Assembly: GCF_026625605.1 (NCBI RefSeq)
Contig: NZ_CP113054.1
Location: forward strand, 3,968,001-4,032,000
Direction of reading: 5' to 3'
Length of the DNA stretch: 64,000 nucleotides
DNA from: Luteolibacter sp. SL250
GTDB lineage: Bacteria > Verrucomicrobiota > Verrucomicrobiia > Verrucomicrobiales > Akkermansiaceae
Shown: positions 36,324 to 43,825 of the stretch, piece after piece
Layout of the letters: each line of letters begins with the position of its first letter
Numbering within the stretch: the stretch's first letter is position 1
Made by a program: the position numbers and the translations under genes
Notes under the pieces: model-generated
The model's input: only the letters and a program-made list of their open reading frames with translations
What the model was told of the DNA's origin: nothing
The model's database searches: none

Positions 36324-36802
36324 AGGCGGTTGAGGGCGTCGAGATCGATTGAGGTTGATGGGATGGAGGCTGCTTCGACCGCTACTTCACTTCCCGATTT
36401 TTCGATGCCGGCTTTCGAGTCGTAGGCCTTGATCTTCGTCGACTTCTTCTTTAGTGCGCCTTGCGCCCAATCCAATTCATCGGCTGGGAATGGGACATGG
36501 ATTTCCCAAGATCCCTCCAGTGGTTTTACTGGAAGCGCATCTTCGTTTGCGTCGTCACCAGTGACGGCCTCATCGCCATAGAGGCAATAGAAACGAATTC
36601 GTGGTCCCTTGCCGATGACGATGATCGGTGCCTCTTTTGGCACCTTATCAACGATTGTTGAGGCAACAATTCCGGCGACTCCACCAAGTTCCTCAAGCAG
36701 AGCCTTGTCTCTGTGGCACAGTAGGTCCGAAATTACCTGCCATGTTTCTCCTGCTGGCCGGTGGGGAGCAGAACGGATTCTGCGAGCAATTACTGAACTC
36801 AT
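36320..36802 (-). CDS. Second CBASS HORMA-like protein (HORMA3-like)
   Basis: A 160-residue protein starting SSVIARRIRSAPHRPAGETW, with VPKEAPIIVIGKGPRIRFYC and EGSWEIHVPFPADELDWAQG, and a Ser/Ala-rich C-terminal tail ending IDLDALNRL. It is placed between the TRIP13-like ATPase and the first HORMA gene, where Pseudomonas-type type III operons encode a second HORMA protein. Its sequence is less obviously HORMA than its neighbour. The flexible tail could serve as an internal closure peptide. Assignment rests on operon position plus remembered similarity, so it is less certain. Confidence 0.68.
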   Translation of the reverse strand: MSSVIARRIRSAPHRPAGETWQVISDLLCHRDKALLEELGGVAGIVASTIVDKVPKEAPIIVIGKGPRIRFYCLYGDEAVTGDDANEDALPVKPLEGSWEIHVPFPADELDWAQGALKKKSTKIKAYDSKAGIEKSGSEVAVEAASIPSTSIDLDALNRL

Positions 36803-37671
36803 GATTTTTGGGGGGGATTTTCGGAAAATACGGTTTCCAGGTGACCGATGGTCAGTGAACCAGGGTTCGACGCGAGCGAGGTATCCAATGAGAGGGCTAG
36901 CAGGATCCGTTTACAAATAGCGCGGCCGTCCATCCCTTTGCTCACTTTGACCAGCTTTTTCAGATTCGGTTGAGTCCGCAGGGTATTGATCTCGTTCCAT
37001 ACGGAGCCCAAAGTTTTCAGTGTATCGTCGATAATTTGATGACGAGCGGCGTCCCCTGGAACATCCACGAACGTCATGAAGTCCGTACGAGAGACAAACG
37101 CTTCATCAAGCGCCTGTTGAAAGTTACTGGTACAGATGAATATGATCTCAGGATGTGTGGACGCGATTGCGTCGAGACCTGTAAGAACAGCGTCGGTTGC
37201 CCTATGCACATCGAGTGGGTTGGCCTCCATACTGACCTTCTGGCGACTGGCAGCCATGGTTTCCACCTCGTCGAGAAGCACTATCAGCGGCCCTTTTGCT
37301 GCTTCTTCGACAATTGTTTCCCGGAAGAGCTTCATCACTTCCTTCTGACTTTTTCCGAGCGCGGAACCGGTCAAGGCATGCGGGTCAATTTCAAGAAGCC
37401 GCATTGGCTTTTTCCCTGTGATGATACTGGCCGCTTTGGACGCCACGGCCTTCGCAACCGAAGTCTTTCCCGTACCGGGCGGGCCATGAAGAAGAATTAT
37501 GCCGTGAACAGGCAGGTCTCCGGGACGAAATTTCGATCGGAGTAGGAAGGTCAGAACGATTTGGGACACCAGACGCTTCTTCAAATCCGTATCGAAATGA
37601 AGATGATCGTAGAGGCGTTCAAAAGGCGCGGCAGGGAGGATATGGGACGATGATATTGCGGGGGAACTCAC
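36799..37671 (-). CDS. cap6: CBASS TRIP13/Pch2-like AAA+ ATPase (Cap6)
   Basis: A 290-residue AAA+ ATPase, first gene of the CBASS operon. Walker A is LLHGPPGTGKTSVAKAVASK, Walker B LIVLLDEVETMAASRQ, sensor 1 EIIFICTSNFQQALD, and the arginine-finger region DEAFVSRTDFMTF. A C-terminal small helical domain (SKGMDGRAICKRILLAL) is present. TRIP13-type Cap6 opens HORMA proteins, keeping CBASS off until infection. Unlike eukaryotic TRIP13 it lacks a long N-terminal domain, as other bacterial Cap6 proteins do. The stop overlaps the next start by four bases. Confidence 0.92.
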   Translation of the reverse strand: MSSPAISSSHILPAAPFERLYDHLHFDTDLKKRLVSQIVLTFLLRSKFRPGDLPVHGIILLHGPPGTGKTSVAKAVASKAASIITGKKPMRLLEIDPHALTGSALGKSQKEVMKLFRETIVEEAAKGPLIVLLDEVETMAASRQKVSMEANPLDVHRATDAVLTGLDAIASTHPEIIFICTSNFQQALDEAFVSRTDFMTFVDVPGDAARHQIIDDTLKTLGSVWNEINTLRTQPNLKKLVKVSKGMDGRAICKRILLALSLDTSLASNPGSLTIGHLETVFSENPPQKS

Positions 37672-38126
37672 TCCGTGCGTTTAGCAAGATACGTTCCTCT
37701 CTCAGTTAGAATGCCATTAGATACTGCTTATGAGGGAAATACAAAAATGACAAACAGGCATCCCAAGCTCCCGCATTGTATATAAGTGTGCCAAAATGAC
37801 GCGCAAGGAGCACTTTTGGCGCGCCACCTCGACTCATTTGATCAAACCCTGATTACTTTGTCCCTTCAGCACGTTAATCGATACCCGGCGCAACATTTGT
37901 TTAAATATTGGCATTTTATATCTAGGGACCTTCAAGGATCGCTCTAATTGGGACTTCCGAACTTTGCGGATCGCTACGTTACTCAGCCGAGGTAAACCGA
38001 AAATCTCAAGATCCTGAATTTCGTAAAGAGCTTTCGTTGGCTGCCAAGGCCGACGGTGTTGCCATTTGATCCTCCATCTCCCCGGCACGTGGATTCAGCA
38101 TTATGTCCGTTATGGTAAGTTCCGTA
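37672..38126 (-). other. Intergenic region upstream of the CBASS operon
   Basis: This AT-richer stretch of about 450 bp must carry the CBASS promoter on the minus strand; no convincing -35/-10 pair was found. It also contains a low-confidence small frame (listed separately). No palindromic operator stands out. Confidence 0.4.
37834..38088 (-). CDS. Small basic hypothetical protein, doubtful
   Basis: An 84-residue frame from a GTG start, Lys/Arg-rich (RKVRKSQLERSLKVPRYK), with protein-like composition but no recognised motif. It lies in the leader region upstream of the CBASS operon and on the same strand. It could encode a small regulator, or be spurious. Confidence 0.3.
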   Translation of the reverse strand: MPGRWRIKWQHRRPWQPTKALYEIQDLEIFGLPRLSNVAIRKVRKSQLERSLKVPRYKMPIFKQMLRRVSINVLKGQSNQGLIK

Positions 38127-38789
38127 TTACCGGCGGTAGCCTCTTCGTCCTGAATAGGGATTCACGTTTCCGCGACTGCTGAAATTGTTCGCCCTTAAGG
38201 TGTCGCCCCGGGTGCGATAGTGCGCTCCGACCCGCGTTCCCCCTTTTGTTATATAGCTTTCCACCCGTACGACACTGGGGTTGGTAGGCCCGCTTCCTGA
38301 GGTGCTGCTTCGAGGTGCCATTGTGAGGCCGTGGGGCGCATAATCGCTCTCTTCGATTCCATGTTCTTTCGCGAACTGCCTCATCTCTGCCATATGGCCC
38401 CTCATCTCGGGTTCGGCATCTTGCCCCGGTCGCCTTTTGGCTTTCAGGTTGCGAGATCCATCCACCCAGTCGATGACCTTACCGCTCCGAAAAGTGACGG
38501 ATGAAAATTTGTAGCTCCAAACGACTGTTCCCCGGTAGGATACGTCCCTCTGATCGTCGGGAGCCCCCATGATCGCTTTCACCTCGTCCATCGACGATCC
38601 CATGCCAAATTGACCTCCTCGGAGGCGGACATGATCACCATTGTGGGATTCTTTTCCTTTGGAACCTACCGTCGTTCTCCGGGTTTGCTGATCCGCCTGC
38701 AATCGTCGGCCAGAATTGTTCCCTTCCTGCTGAGCACATGAACCAAGGAAGATAAAGGCCAGCGAACAGATAAGGGGAAGCGACTTCAC
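38127..38789 (-). CDS. Lipoprotein with an SmpA/OmlA-like segment
   Basis: A 220-residue lipoprotein. The signal (LICSLAFIFLGSC) ends in a lipobox Cys. A short domain follows with FGMSSSMDEVKAIMGAPDDQ-like spacing (seen as GMGSSMDEVKAIMGAPDDQ), then YRGTVVWSYKFSSVTFRSGK and VIDWVDGSRNLK, a pattern of small envelope domains in which DEV-x-x-x-GxP is followed by W-Y and a beta hairpin. The C-terminal 80 residues are low complexity, rich in Gly, Ser and Arg. It is divergent from the thermonuclease gene. Function unknown. Confidence 0.6.
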   Translation of the reverse strand: MKSLPLICSLAFIFLGSCAQQEGNNSGRRLQADQQTRRTTVGSKGKESHNGDHVRLRGGQFGMGSSMDEVKAIMGAPDDQRDVSYRGTVVWSYKFSSVTFRSGKVIDWVDGSRNLKAKRRPGQDAEPEMRGHMAEMRQFAKEHGIEESDYAPHGLTMAPRSSTSGSGPTNPSVVRVESYITKGGTRVGAHYRTRGDTLRANNFSSRGNVNPYSGRRGYRR

Positions 38790-38886
38790 ACCCTAATATC
38801 CACATGGGACGCCACCCTCCTTCAAGGAAAACCAAGATCGACATTATTTGGCATCTGCTAGATCTTGCGTTCCCCGAATCTCTCGC

Positions 38887-39816
38887 ATGGCTCGCCGTCC
38901 TCCGCCACTTCCACGCTCCCGCCGGAAAAAGGGAATTCGTCCCGGCTTTGCGGTCTGCGTGATTCTGGGGCTTCTGGCGATCGTGCTCGGATCTCTCAGC
39001 CAGTCGCCTCCGCCGGACGATTCTTCCGAAGAAACACAGGGCACCGCTCCCGCCGTACAGGTCCAGGAAGACGGACTTCCTCCCGGCATGACGAGGGCAG
39101 GCCCGGGGAATCCCGTCGAGCTTCTCCAATCGGCATCTTCCAAGCCGGCCAGGACCGCCAGCCTCACTGGCAAGGTGATCAAGGTAGCGGATGGTGACAC
39201 CATCACAGTTCTGGCCCCGAACAAGGATTGGGTTAAGGTCCGGCTGGAAGGAATCGACGCCCCCGAAAAGAGCCAAGAGTTCGGCGAAGCGTCCCGGCTG
39301 GCACTCTCCGCTCTCGTCGCAAGCAAGATCGTGGATGTCTTCCCCACCGGGAAGGACCGATACGGACGAACTCTCGGATGGATCGAAGTGGACGGCATCG
39401 ACGTCAACCGCCGGATGGTGGCGGACGGATGGGCGTGGCAATTCACCAAATACAATTCGGAAACAAAGCTCGCGCAGCTACAGAGGGATGCCCAGCGAAA
39501 CCGGAAGGGACTGTGGAAAGCCCCGAACGAACCGATGCCACCATGGGAATTCCGAGACCTCGGCTCCGACCGCGTCACCCGGCTCGTTCCAGAGATTCCC
39601 GCTGCACCTCCTGCACCATCCAGACCGGCGCAAAGTTCAGGTCGCTCTTTCCCGCAGCCGCCCTCTCAGGCGAAGTCCAACCCGGGAGCGCGTGACTACT
39701 GGATCAATTCCAATGGAGTTCGGCACAATTCTGGCTGCCGCTGGTTTGGTAGGACGAAGTCGGGGCACTACGGCGGGAAGAATGAAGGCAGGGCTTGCGG
39801 GCAGTGCGGAGGGTAG
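38887..39816 (+). CDS. Membrane-anchored staphylococcal-nuclease-like (thermonuclease) protein
   Basis: A 309-residue protein with a basic N-terminus and a membrane anchor (FAVCVILGLLAIVLGSL). A linker leads to an SNase domain from about residue 95: KVADGDTITVLAP, VRLEGIDAPEKSQEFGEA (the Arg, Asp and Glu of the active site), and DRYGRTLGWIEVDG with the second catalytic Arg. After a Pro-rich region the C-terminus has a small Cys/His/Gly module (SGCRWFGRTKSG and ACGQCGG). The start at ATG 38887 is preferred over an upstream TTG. It may act on extracellular or periplasmic DNA. Confidence 0.88.
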   Translation: MARRPPPLPRSRRKKGIRPGFAVCVILGLLAIVLGSLSQSPPPDDSSEETQGTAPAVQVQEDGLPPGMTRAGPGNPVELLQSASSKPARTASLTGKVIKVADGDTITVLAPNKDWVKVRLEGIDAPEKSQEFGEASRLALSALVASKIVDVFPTGKDRYGRTLGWIEVDGIDVNRRMVADGWAWQFTKYNSETKLAQLQRDAQRNRKGLWKAPNEPMPPWEFRDLGSDRVTRLVPEIPAAPPAPSRPAQSSGRSFPQPPSQAKSNPGARDYWINSNGVRHNSGCRWFGRTKSGHYGGKNEGRACGQCGG

Positions 39817-39862
39817 GCGATCCGGCGGGGAAGGGCCTTGACGCACCTGCTTCAATCACACC

Positions 39863-40396
39863 GTGCTTACCCCACCAATTGTTTCTCCACCCGAAGCCAA
39901 TGCTCACGAGAATTGGGCGAAGGCCATCAGGCTATACCGCATTTGGGGCGGGGTGGCACCCCTTGCCGGTTCGCAGCTACCCATGAATTTTACAAATTGG
40001 CAGAACCTCTACGATGAGGGATTCCGCCATGTCGTCTGCCTTTGCAGCCATAATCCAAAGTATGATCCCTCCCCGCTTCAGCTCTCGATAGCAGTGGAGC
40101 TAGACGATCTGGCGGAGAGATCGCGCCCATTTGAACCGGCCCAGGAAGCGAGGAGGATCAAAGAAGTCGCCAAATGGGTCGTGGAACGCCTTCACCGAGG
40201 CGAAGGGGTGCTGGTGCATTGTGCAGCCGGCCGCGGCCGAACCGGGACGGTAATTGGAGCCGCTCTGCGCATGCTCGGTCATCCCGCCGAAGAGATCATC
40301 GATCACCTCGATCAGGTGCATTGTCTAAGAAACGCCAAAGAATGGCCGGAGGCTGAGTGGCAGGCAGATCTCCTCCGAAAAATGGAGTCTCCGTAA
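39863..40396 (+). CDS. Dual-specificity protein-tyrosine phosphatase
   Basis: A 177-residue Cys-based phosphatase with the P-loop VLVHCAAGRGRTGTVIGAAL (HCx5R) near residue 115, preceded by an acidic segment that could supply the general acid. The GTG at 39863 is the start offered by the frame; no ATG fits well. Nearby sequence YRIWGGVAPLAGSQLPMNFT is typical of tyrosine-phosphatase-like proteins related to archaeal and plant PTPs. Its substrate is unknown. It is encoded between the thermonuclease and piPolB-like regions of the island. Confidence 0.85.
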   Translation: MLTPPIVSPPEANAHENWAKAIRLYRIWGGVAPLAGSQLPMNFTNWQNLYDEGFRHVVCLCSHNPKYDPSPLQLSIAVELDDLAERSRPFEPAQEARRIKEVAKWVVERLHRGEGVLVHCAAGRGRTGTVIGAALRMLGHPAEEIIDHLDQVHCLRNAKEWPEAEWQADLLRKMESP

Positions 40397-40444
40397 CGTT
40401 GGGTTGATGTAAGAATTGACAGTTTTCGGATTAGGCAATCCAAC

Positions 40445-40476
40445 AAAAAAGGAGCACTTCCTTTCGGAAGCGCTCC
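40445..40476 (-). terminator. Rho-independent terminator
   Basis: On the minus strand the hairpin GGAGCGCTTCC-GAAA-GGAAGTGCTCC is followed by TTTTTTG. The 11-bp stem has one G-T pair and the loop is a GNRA tetraloop. It ends transcription of the upstream minus-strand gene (40498-40983) and may also stop read-through from the phosphatase gene. Confidence 0.88.
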
Positions 40477-40497
40477 TATTATTATTGCCCAATTGTA

Positions 40498-40983
40498 TCA
40501 GTCTGCCGACTGGCCGTAACCTTCTGCAAGCAGTTCCGCCATGTTCGCGACCTCCTCTTCCGCTGTCCACTCGTCGGAGTAGACGAAATCGAATGATTGG
40601 CCGTACACGTTGATAACCCATTGGAGGTGATCCCAGCACTGACGGATGTCGGCGTGCGAGAGATCATCCTTCAAGAAGTAGGTGCTGTGATTGAGTTTGA
40701 ACTCTCCATTTTTCGCGTCGACGTGAGCCCGAACAGCCGCGAGGTGACCGTTGAGGCGATTCGCGAAGTCAGTCATCTTCGGGATTTCTGCGGACGTTGC
40801 ACGACGGTGCAAGAGGGCAGTGCAAACCAGCAGGGCCGGATCATCGTAGACCTCGAAGGTGTACGTCTCGTCGCTGGAGTACTTCGGGACAGTCACGATA
40901 CCCACGTCCGGCACGTAGTGGTTCTTGACTTTTTGCTCCTTCAGGAAGGAGCGGATCATCTTGTAGTCTTCACTGATTTTCAT
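40498..40983 (-). CDS. YbjN-like hypothetical protein
   Basis: A 161-residue acidic protein with no transmembrane region. The segments GIVTVPKYSSDETYTFEVYD and FLKDDLSHADIRQCWDHLQW are arranged like those of YbjN/T3SS-chaperone-fold proteins, which modulate partner proteins, but the match is only by appearance. It is downstream of the piPolB-like gene on the same strand, separated by 124 bases, and followed by a strong terminator. Confidence 0.5.
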   Translation of the reverse strand: MKISEDYKMIRSFLKEQKVKNHYVPDVGIVTVPKYSSDETYTFEVYDDPALLVCTALLHRRATSAEIPKMTDFANRLNGHLAAVRAHVDAKNGEFKLNHSTYFLKDDLSHADIRQCWDHLQWVINVYGQSFDFVYSDEWTAEEEVANMAELLAEGYGQSAD

Positions 40984-41107
40984 ATTATTTAATCTAGTGG
41001 TTCAACTCGCCTGAACCTCTGGCGTTTCTGGTCCAACTTTTGGACCGAAATTATCTCCCTAAGAGCACGCACCCTAAACGGGTGGGTATCTCGAGTTAGG
41101 GCTCACC

Positions 41108-43687
41108 TCACGCACTGAGCCGTGAGTGCAAATTCACGTCATACCCAAGTGGACTATCCTGAGAGCAGATCAGCGCGGCGGGATCGAATCCCGGGAATCG
41201 TGCCTGCAGTTTAGCCAACAGCCCATCAAGCTCAGGCGTCCGGTAGAGGCACTCGAAGGTTACAATGCTTTTGGTACGCTTTGCGTTCTCCACGTCAGCG
41301 ATGCTCACATCAACACCAGCTTCCCGCATTGCTTTAGCGAGCGCTTGGTTTCCGAGGTTATTGGTGAGTCCAAGCAGGTTACGAACGTGTGCCCTCAGGA
41401 ACATTTTGATGAGAGTTCTTGCTTGCGGGAGTCCGCTCCTTGCAACGCTAAGACCACTCAATGGATTGACCCCCAGATAGCTTTCGAAAGCCACGACATC
41501 CTCCATCGTCATTAGGACCGCATCCCTGCTATTTTTTCGTTTGATGAAGTCCAACCACTTTCCGCGGATGAATTTGTAGGATTCAAGCGAAGGGAGGGGA
41601 CGGGTGTTGAAATAGACGTGATCGACATTCCGGATCGACCGCATTCCGAATTCACCCGCCACTCCGGAGCGGAGTCGCTTCCAGTCAAACTCCATCCGCG
41701 TGGTGATCAACATGACCTTTTTGTTGAGATCAACCCGACCACCACTCTCGAAGATTTCTCTCAAAGACCGAAACCGTTCCACCCAATCCTTGGTATCTTC
41801 AGAGTGGCGATTGATGAATTTTTGGATGATGTACTCGTTGGGATCTCCAAAGTGAGCACTCGGAATCGAGATTCCCGCTTTTGCAAGCAGCACCCCTGGA
41901 ATTGCAATGCCGTCCCCCGGCTCGATGGTTGCCTGTCCCCTGGTCCTCCACGCGAGCACCTGGTTCACTTGATGCTTAAGTTCCAAGAACGAAGCAGCCG
42001 CCGGATCCAGTTGCCGACGCGCCTCAAGAAATTTCTTTCCAAGAACTCCCTTCACTGCCGCAGCTTCGACCACCTCCTTTGGCGCGTTTGTGATGAAACC
42101 GTCTGTTGTGACCGACAACACCATATAGGCCTGCGGCAGGTTGTTGAGGATCTCGGCGATAACCGCCCTGATCAACGCTGTAACCTCTGTCGCGATGAAG
42201 GGCATCGAGATGGGCGACTTTCCAAGTGATTTCGTCAGGCCGGAACGCGGATCAAAGCGCCGTTTGTCAGTGATTCCTTGCGAGAGTTTCCCGTAAATGG
42301 AGTTCCCAATGGTCTTATACAGCATTTCCTGAGGAGAGCCCTTCAGACCTAAAGCCGAAAGTTGCGCGCGTTTGTCCGTGATGTATTTCGAGATCAGTCC
42401 GAAAGGCCGACTACCAGACTTCCTGGGAATGTGATAACCAACACCATTGAGGATCTTGATCCTGGCTCCCAAATTCCGTGCCAAGGCGATCTCAGTCCCA
42501 CTGGCGATAGTCTTTCCTTGGAGGGGAAAGATCAGCGCATTCTCAGCCCTCACCGGAAGGCACGGGAAACGGGTCTCTTCAGGGAAGGAGAACTCCACGC
42601 TGGCAGCACTGTAGGCATCATGGGAAAGATCGTCGAAACTCCGAACCTCCCGCGCTTCGGACCACAAGGGCGTGTCCACCATGCTCATGGCAGTGACGTA
42701 AGCTCCGCTGAGGTCGAAATCGTTCCACTCCCCTCGCGGCGATGCACCGAAGTAAAAAGTCTCGTTACGTCCACCGTAGAAAGCGGCGGAAGCGAGGTGG
42801 TCATAATACCAGCGGACATCGTTGACCCGCTCATATGTGAAGCCATCGGAATGCTCTTCCAACTCCTTGCCCAGCACGTCCATCCGGTCCACCCCCTCTT
42901 GCAACCATTGCTGGAGAGTCAGTTTGGAAGCGATGCCTCCCAGTGTGGATGGAGGTTTACTCTCGCCGAAAAGCTCCTGACTGAACGTGCAGCAGAACAG
43001 GAACCACTCGGCAGCAATCCGCGCATCAACCAAAGCATACTCCTCGAACTTCTTCGGATCTTGTTCGGAGAAGGACCGCATGTCTTCGATTGCCCCCTCA
43101 GGAAGTTCGACTTTGGGGATACCAAGCAGTTCGCCGAGGCTAGCGAGCTTCCGTGCATTATCAGGAGCCAGCAGGGTGGTGTCGAAAAGCTCCACCACGG
43201 CGGTCTTCTTGTTACGGGATTTGTCGTAGAAATTGACTTTATATCCGCCTTTGAGGCTGGCTTGGGTGCGACCGACACCATCGAAATGTCCTTTGATCTT
43301 ATCGTAGTCAGCCAGCGAGGTAAGCTCCGGCATCGACCAATGGGCAACCAACTGGATGCGTTTCGGAACCTTTTGGAGGACCCCTTCAGCCATTCCTTTC
43401 TGAACAACGCTCTCGATCACCGTTTTAAGGGTGAGACGTTTTCCTTTCTTCATCATGGCGATCCAGTCGTAGCGTCCGCCGGCGGCCACCACGTGGGCCT
43501 GATATGACACGACATCGTTCTTTCTGAAGGCGCGTTCGAGGAACTTAATCAGATCGTCTCCGGGACCTGCTTTGAAATCTTCGAGGGCCGGGAATGCCGT
43601 GTATTCGGTGTCCAAGCTAATCGTGAGGATCTCGTCGGGAGACAGCAGTTGTTTCTGAGGGCGGCGGTTTTGTTTGGCAGTTGTCAT
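41108..43687 (-). CDS. pipolB: Family B DNA polymerase, probable primer-independent type (piPolB)
   Basis: An 859-residue PolB with 3'-5' exonuclease and polymerase domains. Exo I is TISLDTEYTAF (residues about 22-32) and Exo III is YALVDARIAAEW (217-228). PolA is FDLSGAYVTAM (about 324), PolB KTIGNSIYGKLSQG (458-471), and PolC SVTTDGFI (about 525-532). A later WRTRG motif (580-584) resembles the conserved KTRG-type motif reported for piPolBs, in the stretch after PolC where it is expected. Unlike phi29-type elements no terminal-protein gene is adjacent. piPolBs make DNA without primer and define pipolins. The divergent neighbour and nearby serine recombinases fit such an element. Remaining uncertainty is between piPolB and another protein-primed PolB branch. 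Confidence 0.82.
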   Translation of the reverse strand: MTTAKQNRRPQKQLLSPDEILTISLDTEYTAFPALEDFKAGPGDDLIKFLERAFRKNDVVSYQAHVVAAGGRYDWIAMMKKGKRLTLKTVIESVVQKGMAEGVLQKVPKRIQLVAHWSMPELTSLADYDKIKGHFDGVGRTQASLKGGYKVNFYDKSRNKKTAVVELFDTTLLAPDNARKLASLGELLGIPKVELPEGAIEDMRSFSEQDPKKFEEYALVDARIAAEWFLFCCTFSQELFGESKPPSTLGGIASKLTLQQWLQEGVDRMDVLGKELEEHSDGFTYERVNDVRWYYDHLASAAFYGGRNETFYFGASPRGEWNDFDLSGAYVTAMSMVDTPLWSEAREVRSFDDLSHDAYSAASVEFSFPEETRFPCLPVRAENALIFPLQGKTIASGTEIALARNLGARIKILNGVGYHIPRKSGSRPFGLISKYITDKRAQLSALGLKGSPQEMLYKTIGNSIYGKLSQGITDKRRFDPRSGLTKSLGKSPISMPFIATEVTALIRAVIAEILNNLPQAYMVLSVTTDGFITNAPKEVVEAAAVKGVLGKKFLEARRQLDPAAASFLELKHQVNQVLAWRTRGQATIEPGDGIAIPGVLLAKAGISIPSAHFGDPNEYIIQKFINRHSEDTKDWVERFRSLREIFESGGRVDLNKKVMLITTRMEFDWKRLRSGVAGEFGMRSIRNVDHVYFNTRPLPSLESYKFIRGKWLDFIKRKNSRDAVLMTMEDVVAFESYLGVNPLSGLSVARSGLPQARTLIKMFLRAHVRNLLGLTNNLGNQALAKAMREAGVDVSIADVENAKRTKSIVTFECLYRTPELDGLLAKLQARFPGFDPAALICSQDSPLGYDVNLHSRLSA

Positions 43688-43704
43688 GTGCCAACACCCT
43701 GGTC

Positions 43705-43718
43705 GGTTCGTCCGAACC
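43705..43718. promoter_or_regulatory. Palindrome just upstream of the piPolB-like gene
   Basis: GGTTCG-TC-CGAACC lies 18 bases before the polymerase start codon (minus strand), in the intergenic space shared with the divergent gene. It may be an operator or a stem in the leader. Confidence 0.35.
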
Positions 43719-43760
43719 CCTCCACGGCAGCCTAAAAATATTCTTTTAATTTGCGTGCCC

Positions 43761-43789
43761 TTGACGTTTGAATACTTTTCTGATTATCG
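43761..43789 (+). promoter_or_regulatory. Candidate sigma-70 promoter of the divergent hypothetical gene
   Basis: TTGACG (43761-43766), 17 bases, then TTATCG (43784-43789). The start codon at 43826 is about 30 bases beyond the predicted transcription start. The -35 is near consensus, the -10 is weaker. Confidence 0.45.
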
Positions 43790-43825
43790 CGCCTCACTTC
43801 TCAGTCTTTGTTCCTTGATGCCAGT

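Noticed and set aside
39900..39986. Alternative ATG start in another frame for the phosphatase
   Set aside because: That frame ends quickly and lacks the phosphatase motif; the GTG frame contains HCAAGRGRTG.
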